Source: JAENVT01 sp963720775 (lineage in GTDB: Bacteria; Actinomycetota; Acidimicrobiia; Acidimicrobiales; Ilumatobacteraceae). From it: a stretch of 64,000 nucleotides of DNA. The notes below the pieces were generated by a model, which saw only the letters and a list, made by a program, of their open reading frames with translations, was not told the DNA's origin and did not search any database. Location of the stretch: the NCBI GenBank assembly GCA_963720775.1, contig CAVRGR010000002.1, forward strand, positions 186,001 to 250,000, in the 5' to 3' direction. Of the stretch, positions 26,102 through 34,976 are shown one piece after another; within the stretch, counting starts at the first letter, position 1, and each line of letters starts with the position of its first letter. The position numbers were made by a program, and so were the translations under genes.

Positions 26102-27573
26102 GGCCACGGTGCCAAACCGAACGGCGACGAGAGACCGAGCTTGCCGGGATTGAGGATGCCGCGCGGATCGAGTGCGTTCTTCAGTGACTGCAGCACACCG
26201 AGCGACGAACCCATCGATTCGTCCATGAAGCGGGCGCGATTGAGGCCGATCCCGTGATGATGCGACAAGTTGCCACCTGCGGCGAGCACGGCGCGCTGCC
26301 CGGCATTCCACATCGCTACGTAGGTGGCCTCGATCTGATCGGGTGGGGGTGTGGCAGCGAACGTGAAGTACAGGCAGGCTCCGTCGAGGTAGCTGTGCGA
26401 CAAGTGGCAGCTGGCGACGCGAGCGTGAGGCACGGCCATGAGCGCGGCGCGCGCCTCGGTGAAGATCGTGCCGAGTCGTGACCACGGTGCGGCGATCTCC
26501 ATGGTGTCGACGACGAACCCCTTGCGTGTCAGCTCCTGCAACGCTTGCGTGTCGTTGCGGTGCACCAGCCACTGTTCGACGAGCGAATCGGATGCAGGCA
26601 ACGCCGCGGCGCATTCGTCCTCGACGACACCGAGCACGGCTTCGACGAGGCCGATGTCGCCTTCATCGAGAACAAGGAGGGTGCAGTTCGTCCCATCTCC
26701 TCCGTGATTTCGTTGGGTTTCCACCGCGTCGTAGAGGCGCAGCACGGCCGGAGTCGCACCGCGCCGCAGGATGAGACGACAGGCCTCGATGCCGGACTCG
26801 AAGTCGGCGAAGGTGTACGCAGCACGGCGCTCGTGGGTCGGAACGGGATGAGCCCGCAACCACACGCGGGTGACGACACCGAGCGTGCCCTCGCTGCCGA
26901 GGAACAAGCGGCTGAGGTCGGGGCCCATCGCTGCGGCAGGGCCATGACCTGTACGCAGCACCGTGCCGTCGGCCAGCACCACCTCGAGGCCGACAACCAT
27001 CTCGTCGATCTTTCCGTATCGCGTGCTGTACTGCCCGGCGCCGCGGCAGGCAACCCAGCCGCCAACGGTGGAAATGTCGAAGCTCTGCGGAAAGTGCCCG
27101 GTGGTCATCGCGCACTGCCGGCGCAACTCGCTCTCGAGGTCGGGTCCGAACGTACCGGCCCAGACCTCGACGACACCGGCGACGGCATCGACCTCGATGA
27201 TTCCGTGCATTGCCGTGAGATCGAGGACGACGCCTCCGAACACCGGTACCGACGCTCCGGACACCCCACTGCGGCCACCTGCCGCGGTGACCGGCACGGC
27301 AGCGGCGGAACATTCCGACAAGACATCGGAGACGTGCTCGGTGGTCGTCGGCCGGCAGATGGCGGCCGCTCGCTGCGGCACGCTTCCCACGAGCGACCAG
27401 TGCATCGCCAGCGGCCACCAGTCGCGGCTCGCCTCGGCGGTCTCGGAATCGGTGGTGATCGTCTCGCAGATCGCCTCGAGGCGGGCGATCAAATCGGCGT
27501 CGGGTTGCCGCGTCGTGTTGGTGAACCGTGACGCAGTACCGGTGAGCTCGATCGGCGCCGTGGGGCTCGTCAC
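26098..27573 (-). CDS. alkyl-DHAP-synthase-like FAD-binding oxidase
   Basis: A 491-residue flavoprotein of the FAD-binding type 4 family. It resembles alkylglycerone-phosphate synthase (AGPS) closely: ISTVGGWVACRGAGQYSTRYG (167-187), MGPDLSRLFLGSEGTLGVVT (216-235), SYLDGACLYFTFA (394-406), and GGNLSHHHGIGLNRARFM (433-450) including the His triplet 438-440 that AGPS needs for catalysis. AGPS replaces the acyl chain of acyl-DHAP with an alkyl group to start ether lipid synthesis; bacterial relatives also include D-lactate/glycolate-type oxidases. The GTG overlaps the glpD stop by 4 bases, in keeping with a DHAP/glycerol-3-phosphate substrate. Confidence 0.85.
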   Translation of the reverse strand: MTSPTAPIELTGTASRFTNTTRQPDADLIARLEAICETITTDSETAEASRDWWPLAMHWSLVGSVPQRAAAICRPTTTEHVSDVLSECSAAAVPVTAAGGRSGVSGASVPVFGGVVLDLTAMHGIIEVDAVAGVVEVWAGTFGPDLESELRRQCAMTTGHFPQSFDISTVGGWVACRGAGQYSTRYGKIDEMVVGLEVVLADGTVLRTGHGPAAAMGPDLSRLFLGSEGTLGVVTRVWLRAHPVPTHERRAAYTFADFESGIEACRLILRRGATPAVLRLYDAVETQRNHGGDGTNCTLLVLDEGDIGLVEAVLGVVEDECAAALPASDSLVEQWLVHRNDTQALQELTRKGFVVDTMEIAAPWSRLGTIFTEARAALMAVPHARVASCHLSHSYLDGACLYFTFAATPPPDQIEATYVAMWNAGQRAVLAAGGNLSHHHGIGLNRARFMDESMGSSLGVLQSLKNALDPRGILNPGKLGLSSPFGLAPWP

Positions 27574-29237
27574 CGATTGACTCCCAGCAGATCGACCTCG
27601 CTGGTGTGCCCCGCGGCCTGTTCCGAAGCGCATGACTTGCGGAACTCGGTCACCTGCCGGTCGACCTCGGCCTCGTTCCAGCCCATGTCGTGGGCGATCA
27701 ATCGGGCGACATCGGCCGCAGCCGCAACCGTGGCCGGCCGGTCGAACAGCCGAGCGCGGGTGCGACGCGACAACACATCATCGAGTGTGACCGACATCTC
27801 GGCGCGGGCAGCGTGCACGGCCTCGGCCTTCACGTACGGCAGACCCGGCACGAGCGGCTCCATCAGGCGCGGGTCGGTCGTGCCCAGAGCGACTACTTCG
27901 CCGGCATCCGCGCCGTATCGATCGACGAGGTGAATTCCGAGGCGATCGGCCGGTTGCCGGTAGCCATCGGCTCCGAGGAGCGGCAAGTTCTTGGTCGTCG
28001 ACTTGACGCGATTGCCGAGCACTTCGCAGACCGCGTCGACGGTGTCTTCGGCCATCTCTCGGTAGGTGGTGAGCTTGCCGCCCGTAACGGTGATCACGTT
28101 GCTGGTGCTGTGGTTGACCTTGTGACGCCGCGACAGATCAGCGGTACGGCCCGTCGAAGCGCTCTTCACCAGGGGACGCAGGCCGGCCCAGACCCCGGTG
28201 ATGTCGGCCTCGGTGACTCCGGTGGTGATCGACGCGTTCAGCGCTCTGAGCACGTAGTCGATGTCGTCCTTCGAACACTGGGGATCATCGAGCGAACCGT
28301 TGTAGTCGGTGTCGGTGGTGCCGACGTAGGTGTGTTCGAACGTTCCGTCGGGTCGGCGTCCCCATGGCACGACGAACAGGCTGCGCTTGTCCTTCGGAAC
28401 CGGGATGACGACCGCGATGTCGTTGCGAACCTTGTCCCATGGCACCGTGATGTGCACGCCCTTGGCAGGACGGATCGAGTCGGGGTCGGCACCCTCATCG
28501 AGGGTGCGCACCTCGTCGGACCACACGCCGGCAGCGTTGACGATCACCTTGGCGCGCACGGTGATGAGCTGCCCGTCGGACTCGATCACCGCGCCCGACG
28601 CCTGCCCCGAGTCGGTCTTGGTGAGCTCGACGACGCGGCACCGGTTGACGACGACCGCGCCGTGCTGTGCCGCGGTGCGCGCAACGGTGAGGCACAGGCG
28701 GGCGTCGTCGACGGTCGCGTCGAAGTAGAGATACGCAGAAGCCAGGCGTTCCTTCGGCATCGTCGGAAGATGGGCGAACGCGGCGTCCTTCTTGAGGCGC
28801 CGATGGAACTTGCCGATCCGCCATCCACCGGTGAGGTCGTACATCCACATGGCCGTGCCGAGCGCCCTGGCGATCTTGCGCGAAACGACCCCGTCTTTGG
28901 TGAGCACCGGGATCATGAACGGCAAGACCTTGACCAGGTGTGGTGCGTTCTTGCGCAACCGCTGCCGCTCGCGAAGTGCGTCGTAGACCAGGCGGATCTC
29001 GCCTTGCTGCAGGTAGCGCAGGCCGCCGTGCACCAGTTTGGAGCTCTTCGACGAAGTGCCCGAGGCGAAGTCGTAGCGCTCGACGAGCGCCGTGCGCAGG
29101 CCCCGTGCAGCGGCATCGAGGGCCACGCCTGTACCGGTGATGCCGCCTCCGATCACGAGGACGTCGAACGATTCGCTCTCCAGCCGCTCGAGCATGTCAG
29201 CACGTCGAAAGGGGGTGGCCGGAGGCATTGGCGTCAT
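27570..29237 (-). CDS. glpD: glycerol-3-phosphate dehydrogenase (FAD)
   Basis: Membrane-associated flavoenzyme that oxidises glycerol 3-phosphate to dihydroxyacetone phosphate and feeds electrons to the quinone pool. About 555 residues. The FAD motif is VIGGGITGTGVALDAAARG; FASGTSSKSSKLVHGGLRY is the GlpD signature; AGVWSDEV and VTGGKLTTYREMAEDTVD are further conserved blocks; a C-terminal helical domain follows. ATG at 29237 is chosen; another ATG three codons later is possible. First gene of the operon with the AGPS-like enzyme, membrane protein and kinase. A GlpC/HdrD-like gene is divergent. Confidence 0.92.
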   Translation of the reverse strand: MTPMPPATPFRRADMLERLESESFDVLVIGGGITGTGVALDAAARGLRTALVERYDFASGTSSKSSKLVHGGLRYLQQGEIRLVYDALRERQRLRKNAPHLVKVLPFMIPVLTKDGVVSRKIARALGTAMWMYDLTGGWRIGKFHRRLKKDAAFAHLPTMPKERLASAYLYFDATVDDARLCLTVARTAAQHGAVVVNRCRVVELTKTDSGQASGAVIESDGQLITVRAKVIVNAAGVWSDEVRTLDEGADPDSIRPAKGVHITVPWDKVRNDIAVVIPVPKDKRSLFVVPWGRRPDGTFEHTYVGTTDTDYNGSLDDPQCSKDDIDYVLRALNASITTGVTEADITGVWAGLRPLVKSASTGRTADLSRRHKVNHSTSNVITVTGGKLTTYREMAEDTVDAVCEVLGNRVKSTTKNLPLLGADGYRQPADRLGIHLVDRYGADAGEVVALGTTDPRLMEPLVPGLPYVKAEAVHAARAEMSVTLDDVLSRRTRARLFDRPATVAAAADVARLIAHDMGWNEAEVDRQVTEFRKSCASEQAAGHTSEVDLLGVNR

Positions 29238-29318
29238 CCTAGGGAATTGCGTGGTCGCGTCCCGCGGTCGACAGCGGCGTTGTTTGCACAAGGATGCGAA
29301 TCACATCTAGTGCGGAGC

Positions 29319-29447
29319 GAGCCCATCGGCGATTCTGTCGACAACCTCAGGTCGGCTGTGGCCGGGGAAACCTACGAGTACACGAAGATCTGCCCGGGGT
29401 TCGCCAACACCGCCCGCGACGAAGGCTTCGACGAGGTGGCCGACTGA
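29319..29447 (+). pseudogene. internal fragment of a rubrerythrin
   Basis: About 42 codons reading DNLRSAVAGETYEY, then CPGFANTARDEGFDEVAD and a stop. This is the middle of a rubrerythrin ferritin-like domain, where E-x-x-Y and the following helix carry iron ligands. The N-terminal helix pair and the rest of the domain with its rubredoxin-like tail are absent. In related genomes a rubrerythrin often precedes the CCG-domain iron-sulfur gene found here, so this is probably the remnant of that gene. Confidence 0.65.
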
Positions 29448-29502
29448 GTGGCACTACCATGCCCTCGGCACCCACCCGCCCCCGTGATGCCAACGCGACT
29501 TC

Positions 29503-30819
29503 ATGACCATCACCTACGACCCCAAGAACGCCAAATACCTCGACGAAGCCGACGTTCGCTCAGAGCTGACCCGCGTCTACGACGTGTGTCACGGCTGCCG
29601 GCTGTGCTTCAAGTTCTGCACATCGTTCCCCTCATTGTTCGAGATGATCGACAGCCACGACGATCAGGACGCTGGGCGGCTGACGCCGGCTCAGCAGGAT
29701 CAAGTCGTCGACGAGTGCTTCCAGTGCAAGTTGTGCTACGTCAACTGCCCTTACACGCCCGAACTGCACGAGTGGGCGATCGACTTTCCCCGACTGATGC
29801 TGCGCACCGACGCCATGCGGCACGCCAACGCCCAGGTCAGCGTGCGCTCCCGGCTCACCGATGCGTTCATGGGCCACACCGATCTCTTGGGCAAGGCCGC
29901 CACCCTCACTGCACCGGCGGCCAACGCGATCGTCTCCGCCAAGCCCGGGTCGGTGGTCCGCAAGGCGATGGAGCTGGCCACGGGCGTGTCCAGCGTCCGA
30001 CTGCTCCCACCGTATGCACGTCAACGCTTCACGACCTGGTTCAATCGTCGTCCGAGGGTGCGCATCGCCAAACGACAAGGTCGCGTCGCCGTGTTCCCGA
30101 CGTGCCTCGTCGAGTACCAGCAACCATCGATCGGTCACGATCTGGTGAAGGTCTACGAACGCAACGGGATCGAGTGCTCGTTGACCGACGGCGCGGGCTG
30201 CTGTGGCGCCCCATGGTTGCACGCCGGTGATGTCGAGCAGTTCACGAAGGTCGCCACGAAGAACGTCAAGGCACTCGCCGCGACGGTACGTCGCGGCAAC
30301 GACATCGTCGTCCCGCAACCGACGTGCGGCTACGTGTTGAAGAAGGACTACATCGACTACGTCGGCGGCGCCGATGCGCAGCTCGTGGCGGATCACACCT
30401 ACGACGCATCCGAGTACCTCATGAAGGTGCACAAGGGAGAGGGCACCACGCTCGACACCGACTTCCAAGGAGACGTGCCGGTAACGGTCACATATCACAC
30501 TCCCTGTCACCTACGAGCGCAGAACATCGGCCTGAAGAGTCGTGATCTCATCAAGCTCACGGGCGCCAGGGTCACGGTCGTACAGCAGTGCAGCGGCATC
30601 GACGGAACGTGGGGTCTTCGTGCCGAGAACACCGGCATCAGCGTGCCGATCGCCAAGAAGCTTGCCGATCAGATCAACCGCGCCGGCGGTGAAGTCGTTG
30701 CCGGCGATTGTCACCTCGCCAACACCGCGATCACCGAACAAACGGGCCGCCGGCCACAGCATCCGTTGCAGCTGATGGCTCGTGCCTACGGCATCTCCGA
30801 GGAACCGACCAAACGATGA
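29503..30819 (+). CDS. GlpC/HdrD-like iron-sulfur protein with CCG domains
   Basis: A 438-residue protein with two [4Fe-4S] motifs, CHGCRLCFKFC (29-39) and CFQCKLCYVNC (74-84), and two Cys-rich CCG domains (GAGCCGAPWLHAG near 228 and a second with HTPCHLRAQ and CSGIDG). The family includes GlpC, the membrane-linked subunit of anaerobic glycerol-3-phosphate dehydrogenase, and heterodisulfide reductase subunit D-like proteins found beside rubrerythrin and DUF3501 genes. The divergent glpD and the upstream rubrerythrin fragment support either context. No strong ribosome binding site before the ATG. Confidence 0.83.
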   Translation: MTITYDPKNAKYLDEADVRSELTRVYDVCHGCRLCFKFCTSFPSLFEMIDSHDDQDAGRLTPAQQDQVVDECFQCKLCYVNCPYTPELHEWAIDFPRLMLRTDAMRHANAQVSVRSRLTDAFMGHTDLLGKAATLTAPAANAIVSAKPGSVVRKAMELATGVSSVRLLPPYARQRFTTWFNRRPRVRIAKRQGRVAVFPTCLVEYQQPSIGHDLVKVYERNGIECSLTDGAGCCGAPWLHAGDVEQFTKVATKNVKALAATVRRGNDIVVPQPTCGYVLKKDYIDYVGGADAQLVADHTYDASEYLMKVHKGEGTTLDTDFQGDVPVTVTYHTPCHLRAQNIGLKSRDLIKLTGARVTVVQQCSGIDGTWGLRAENTGISVPIAKKLADQINRAGGEVVAGDCHLANTAITEQTGRRPQHPLQLMARAYGISEEPTKR

Positions 30820-30923
30820 ACATCACCACGACGGCAGGCCTCCCAAGCTGCACGTTGATCCTCGCCGACATCGACCCGCCGGCCACCGTTTCCGAGCTCG
30901 CAGCCGACCTCAGCGGCGGTTGA
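30816..30923 (+). CDS. possible 35-residue ORF coupled to the iron-sulfur gene
   Basis: An ATG overlapping the upstream stop by 4 bases opens a 35-codon frame ending SELAADLSGG. The overlap suggests a real downstream partner; in related operons this position is held by a DUF3501 gene of about 190 codons. This could be a deletion remnant keeping only the two ends, but similarity is too short to judge. Confidence 0.3.
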   Translation: MNITTTAGLPSCTLILADIDPPATVSELAADLSGG

Positions 30924-31058
30924 AGCGCGCAGAACTGTTACAAAGTCTTGAGGATTTCCTGAAAAAGGGTCTGGTCAAGCCGTCCCTGGTGAACCTAGAT
31001 TCACGCGCGCTGGAACGGTGCTCTACCGTCAGCGGGCCAAACTCAGGAGAACATAGTC

Positions 31059-31298
31059 GTGTCGGTCAAAGAGATCGTATGGCGTGAATTGGGGGCGTGC
31101 CGGGGGCTAGAGGCGGCCATGTTCTACCCGGACGACGACGATTTGGCGTTGGAGGCCAAGACAGTATGTGCTGGATGCGATGTACGTATCGCATGTCTCG
31201 AGCACGCGCTGCAGGCGAGGGAGAAGTCCGGGATCTGGGGTGGCGCAACCGAGCGCGAACGACGGCGGATGATCCGCCAGCGCCGGCGCACCGCGTAA
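31059..31298 (+). CDS. whiB: WhiB-family iron-sulfur transcription factor
   Basis: A 79-residue WhiB-like protein, an actinobacteria-specific regulator that binds a [4Fe-4S] cluster and the primary sigma factor. Cluster ligands are C14 and C37-x-x-C40-x5-C46 (CAGCDVRIAC), followed by the GIWGG turn (58-62) and a basic C-terminus RRRMIRQRRRTA for DNA contact. GTG start with AGGAGAAC upstream. Its stop codon overlaps the TAACCT hexamer in front of trpD. Confidence 0.93.
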   Translation: MSVKEIVWRELGACRGLEAAMFYPDDDDLALEAKTVCAGCDVRIACLEHALQAREKSGIWGGATERERRRMIRQRRRTA

Positions 31299-31301
31299 CC
31301 T
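31296..31301 (+). promoter_or_regulatory. candidate -10 box for trpD
   Basis: TAACCT ends 6 bases before the trpD ATG at 31308, suggesting a leaderless trpD transcript. It overlaps the whiB stop codon, so readthrough from whiB is also possible. Confidence 0.4.
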
Positions 31302-31307
31302 GACTGG

Positions 31308-32366
31308 ATGAATGCTCTCGAGGACCTGGGCGGTTGGCCCGCGCTCCTGACCGAGCTGGTCGAGGGTCGCGACCTGCCTGCGTCGCATGCGCGGGCAGCA
31401 ATGGCCACTATCTTGTCCGGAGATGCCACCGCTGCGCAGCTGATCGGGTTCGTGGTCGCCCTGCGGGCCAAGGGCGAGACGCCGGAGGAGCTGAGCGGTC
31501 TGCTCGATGCTGTTCTCGACGCCGCCTCCCTGGTGCCCCTGGGTGAGGAGCTGCGATCGCGCGCCGTCGATCTGGTGGGTACCGGGGGAGACCGCAGCCA
31601 CTCGATCAACGTCAGCACGATGGCCGCCATCGTCGTCGCCGGCGCCGGCGTGCCGGTCTGCAAGCACGGTGCTCGAGCTGCTTCGTCGCAATGTGGTGCC
31701 GCCGACGTGCTCGAAGAGCTCGGCGTCGCCATCGAGCTCTCGCCCAACGGCGTACTGCGCTGCGTCGAGCAAGCCGGCATCGGCTTCTGCTTCGCACCGA
31801 AGTTCCATCCGGCATTCCGATTCGCCGCGCCGAGCCGCCGCGAGATCGGAATCGCCACGGTCTTCAACATCCTCGGCCCGATGGCGAACCCTGGGCGAGT
31901 TCGTCGCCATCTGATCGGGGTGGCCAATCCGGCGGTTGCCGAGCGGATGCTCGCCTCGCTGCGCCTGCACGGCTCCGAGCGCGCCTGGGTGGTGCATGGC
32001 TCGGGCATCGACGAGCTCACCACCACGGGCACCTCCACCGTGCTCGCCCTCGACGACGACAACGTGCGAACGTTCACGGTCGATCCTGTGGTCCTCGGTC
32101 TCGCACCGGCGATCCCCGACGAGTTGGTCGGCGGCACGCCGCCGCAGAACGCGGAGGTCGTGCGCCGCGTGCTCAAGGGTGAGCACGGCGCCCACCGCAA
32201 CATCGTGCTGCTCAACGCCGCCGCCGGGCTCGTCGTCGCCGGCGTGGTCGACTCACTGGAAGACGGCATCGTCCTCGCCACGTCGTCGATCGACGAAGGG
32301 CACGCCGCGCAGACCCTCGATCGATGGGTGCACGAATCCCAAGCCGCCGCGGCAGACCTGGGCTGA
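31308..32366 (+). CDS. trpD: anthranilate phosphoribosyltransferase
   Basis: Second step of tryptophan synthesis: anthranilate plus PRPP gives phosphoribosyl-anthranilate. 352 residues. The glycine-rich PRPP site is VGTGGDRSHSINVST (88-102); KHGARAASSQCGAADVLEELG (122-142) follows, with A in place of the usual N in KHGNRA; GPMANPGRVRRHLIGVANP is the phosphate/metal region. ATG start, no obvious ribosome binding site. No other trp gene is nearby. Confidence 0.93.
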   Translation: MNALEDLGGWPALLTELVEGRDLPASHARAAMATILSGDATAAQLIGFVVALRAKGETPEELSGLLDAVLDAASLVPLGEELRSRAVDLVGTGGDRSHSINVSTMAAIVVAGAGVPVCKHGARAASSQCGAADVLEELGVAIELSPNGVLRCVEQAGIGFCFAPKFHPAFRFAAPSRREIGIATVFNILGPMANPGRVRRHLIGVANPAVAERMLASLRLHGSERAWVVHGSGIDELTTTGTSTVLALDDDNVRTFTVDPVVLGLAPAIPDELVGGTPPQNAEVVRRVLKGEHGAHRNIVLLNAAAGLVVAGVVDSLEDGIVLATSSIDEGHAAQTLDRWVHESQAAAADLG

Positions 32367-32372
32367 CCGATC

Positions 32373-33212
32373 GTGATCGTCCGCGTGCCGGCTTCGTCGG
32401 CAAATCTGGGTCCCGGATTCGACGCACTCGGAATGGCGTTGTCGCTCTACGTCGATGCCGGCGTGATCGATGGCGAGCCGCCCGCGAGGGCGCAACACAT
32501 CGATCAGTTCCACCCTGCCGGGATCGCCTTTCGGCGCGCCGGAGGCGAAGGTGAGCTGTGGTTGTGCTCACCCATCCCTGTCGGGCGCGGTCTGGGGTTC
32601 AGCGGCGCCGTGCGCATCGCCGGCATCGTCGCCGCGCACGCCCAGGTGCACGGAGGTGATCCCGAAGAGATGGCGAGCCGAACTCCGGCGATCTTGGCAC
32701 TGGCGAGCGAGTTGGAAGGTCACGCCGACAACGTCGCCGCATCGCTGCTCGGGGGCATTGTCGCCACTGCGGATGGTCGAGCCGTTCAGATCCCGTTGGC
32801 GTTCGACCCAGCGATCGTGGTGTGGATCCCGTCGTCGACGACATCGACCGACGAATCCCGCACGAAGCTGGGGCGCGAGGTGCTTCTCTCCGATGCCGTC
32901 TTCAACATCGGCAGAACCGCGCTGTTGGTTGCCGCACTCGCCGCGGGTGATGTCGATGCCCTGCGCAGTGCAACTCAAGACCGGCTGCACCAGGATCGGC
33001 GTTTGACCGCGGCCGAGCCGTCGAGGGAGGCGATCGAGGTGGCCCTCGGTGCCGGTGCGTGGTGCTCGTGGTTGTCGGGGTCGGGCCCGACGGTCGCGGC
33101 GATGTGTCCGCTGGACGAGGCCGACCAACTCGCCGCGCAGATGCCCGCCGGTGGACACACCAAGGTGCTGCGCATCGACCACGGCGGCGCCGTGATCGAA
33201 GCAGCGGACTAG
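32373..33212 (+). CDS. thrB: homoserine kinase
   Basis: GHMP kinase of 279 residues that phosphorylates homoserine in threonine synthesis. PASSANLGPGFDALGMAL (5-22) is the HSK start; PVGRGLGFSGA (69-79) is the ATP-binding loop, with F where many members have S; SGSGPTVAAMC (232-242) is the third GHMP motif. GTG start 7 bases after trpD, so probably co-transcribed. It overlaps the converging exonuclease gene by 4 bases. Other threonine genes are not in the window. Confidence 0.88.
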   Translation: MIVRVPASSANLGPGFDALGMALSLYVDAGVIDGEPPARAQHIDQFHPAGIAFRRAGGEGELWLCSPIPVGRGLGFSGAVRIAGIVAAHAQVHGGDPEEMASRTPAILALASELEGHADNVAASLLGGIVATADGRAVQIPLAFDPAIVVWIPSSTTSTDESRTKLGREVLLSDAVFNIGRTALLVAALAAGDVDALRSATQDRLHQDRRLTAAEPSREAIEVALGAGAWCSWLSGSGPTVAAMCPLDEADQLAAQMPAGGHTKVLRIDHGGAVIEAAD

Positions 33213-34891
33213 GCGGCCTGCGGTTCGGGCTGGCGTGCAGTGCGGCCGACAACCTCTGGCACCGCCTCGATCGGCCATTGCCAACGGCCATCGCACCACA
33301 GCACTGTCATACGGTGGGCAAATCGTTCGATCGAGCGCGCCAGGCAGAGCACCTCGTCGACCACGAGACGGGGGAGCACCTGGGGCGCCGGAGGCACGTC
33401 GGGTGCAGGGAGCGACAGGCCGATCTCCAGTTGACCCTCGTGGGCGGTGCCGATCAGCACGCCGTGGCGCAGGTGCAACATCGTGTCGCCGAGGAGCAGA
33501 CCGACATCGCCGGCTTCGCGGAGCCGGTCGGTGAGCCGCTGCCGGCGCATCGCGTTGGTGAACGCCATGGCCCGATCGCGAACCTGTGCGGCTTCCTCGT
33601 AGCGTCGCTCCGCCGAGAGAGTGGCGAGCCTGGCCTGCAGCGGGGCGATGATCAGCTCGGGCGAGGTCGTCATGCTCTGCACGACGCGTTCGACGACATC
33701 CTCGTAGTGCTTGGCGTCGGCGGCGCCGGCGCATGGGCACACCGCGACCCCCAACTGTGCCGGAGTGCACAGTGCAGCATCCAGCTGCGGCTGGAACAAG
33801 CGACCGAGTCGTGCGGTGCATCTCCGCAGCGGGTAGACCGATTGAACGGCTTCGACCACGAGATCGGCACTGGCTTTGGAAGGCAACGGCCCGATGTGAA
33901 CGCCGCCGCTCTTCGCCTCGTTCACCACCGACAGGCGAGGCCATGCCTCATCGGTGTTGAGGCGAACGTACCGGTACTTCTGCGGCGCCGTACCAACCTT
34001 GTTGTAACGCGGCGCGAGCTGTTGGAGGTAGCGGAGCTCGAGGACCTCGGCCGCGAGCACGTTCGGCGTGGTGACGTACGTGATGCGTTGCGCCTCGCGT
34101 AGCAGTTGTCCGATCTTGCGACGGTCGTCGCTGCCGAAGTAGCTGCGTACCCGTTGACGGAGGTTGGTCGCCTTACCGACGTAGATGACCTGATCGTTGG
34201 CCCCCCGAAACAGGTACACGCCCGGGCTGCGCGGGAACGCAACCGTGAGGCGCAGCTTGGCCGCCTGTGGGTGGGCCCCGATCCGGGGGAGTGCGATCAG
34301 GTCGTCGAGCCCCAACACACCCAGGCCGGCGGCTCGCTCGAGCAGGAAGTGGAGAAGATCGGTCGTGGCCAGCGCGTCGTCGAGGGCGCGGTGCGATGGC
34401 CGATGATCGAGCCGGAAGCGCGACGCCAAGGTGCTGAGGCGGCAGTCGGGAACCTCGTCGCGTATGAGGCGTCGAGCCAGCGGGAGGGTGTCGACGACGG
34501 GATTGTCGATCTCCGGATCGCCACGCCGGGAGAGAGCAGCGTTGATGAACGCGAGGTCGAAGCCGACGTTGTGGCCGACGACCACCGCTTCGTCCAGGAA
34601 CTCGATCATCGATGGAAGCACCGCCTCGATGGGCGGAGCGCGCACGACCATCGATTCGGTGATGCCGGTGAGCACGGTGATCATCGGCGGGATGGCGCGG
34701 CCGGGGTTCACCAGGCTGTGCAACGTGCCGAGGAACTCGCCGCCGCGCACCTTCACCATGCCGATCTCGGTGATGAGATCGGTGGTTCGGTCGCTTCCGG
34801 TGGTCTCGATGTCGAGCACGCAGAACGTGACCTCCGACAGCGGCACGCCGAGGTCGTCGAGAGAACGCTGCCCGCCGGCTGCAATGCGCAT
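33209..34891 (-). CDS. DEDD exonuclease fused to a GIY-YIG/UvrC-like nuclease
   Basis: About 560 residues. The N-terminal DnaQ-type 3'-5' exonuclease has FCVLDIETTGSD, VGHNVGFDLAFIN and SHRALDDALAT as the DED-H-D motifs. A GIY-YIG domain follows (GVYLFRGANDQVIYVGKATNL, then LRQRVRSYF) and a UvrB-interaction-like helix pair with RYEEAAQVRDR. This matches the actinobacterial UvrC-like family of mycobacterial Rv2191, probably in DNA repair. ATG 34891 is preferred because the region just upstream holds two LexA-type boxes; a longer frame from 34933 would run through them. Confidence 0.85.
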   Translation of the reverse strand: MRIAAGGQRSLDDLGVPLSEVTFCVLDIETTGSDRTTDLITEIGMVKVRGGEFLGTLHSLVNPGRAIPPMITVLTGITESMVVRAPPIEAVLPSMIEFLDEAVVVGHNVGFDLAFINAALSRRGDPEIDNPVVDTLPLARRLIRDEVPDCRLSTLASRFRLDHRPSHRALDDALATTDLLHFLLERAAGLGVLGLDDLIALPRIGAHPQAAKLRLTVAFPRSPGVYLFRGANDQVIYVGKATNLRQRVRSYFGSDDRRKIGQLLREAQRITYVTTPNVLAAEVLELRYLQQLAPRYNKVGTAPQKYRYVRLNTDEAWPRLSVVNEAKSGGVHIGPLPSKASADLVVEAVQSVYPLRRCTARLGRLFQPQLDAALCTPAQLGVAVCPCAGAADAKHYEDVVERVVQSMTTSPELIIAPLQARLATLSAERRYEEAAQVRDRAMAFTNAMRRQRLTDRLREAGDVGLLLGDTMLHLRHGVLIGTAHEGQLEIGLSLPAPDVPPAPQVLPRLVVDEVLCLARSIERFAHRMTVLWCDGRWQWPIEAVPEVVGRTARQPEPQAA

Positions 34892-34906
34892 CCGGAAATT
34901 CCACCA

Positions 34907-34940
34907 CGAACAGGTGTTCGGAGTCAAGAACAAGCGTTCG
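34907..34940. promoter_or_regulatory. two LexA-type SOS boxes
   Basis: CGAACAGGTGTTCG (34907-34920) and GAACAAGCGTTCG (34928-34940) both fit the Gram-positive SOS consensus CGAAC-RNRY-GTTCG. They are 8 bases apart in the 85-base gap between the divergent exonuclease/UvrC-like gene and the NYN gene, so LexA could control both. Confidence 0.75.
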
Positions 34941-34963
34941 ATTTGGTGGTGAACCGGGGTCGC

Positions 34964-34969
34964 TACAGT
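34964..34969 (+). promoter_or_regulatory. candidate -10 box for the NYN gene
   Basis: TACAGT lies 7 bases before the GTG at 34977. A -35 element would overlap the second SOS box (34928-34940), consistent with LexA repression of a leaderless transcript. Confidence 0.45.
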
Positions 34970-34976
34970 TGGCCTG

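Noticed and set aside
27690..29318. Plus-strand frame of more than 500 codons over glpD
   Set aside because: Antisense shadow of glpD; only its last 42 codons (29319-29447) look like protein.
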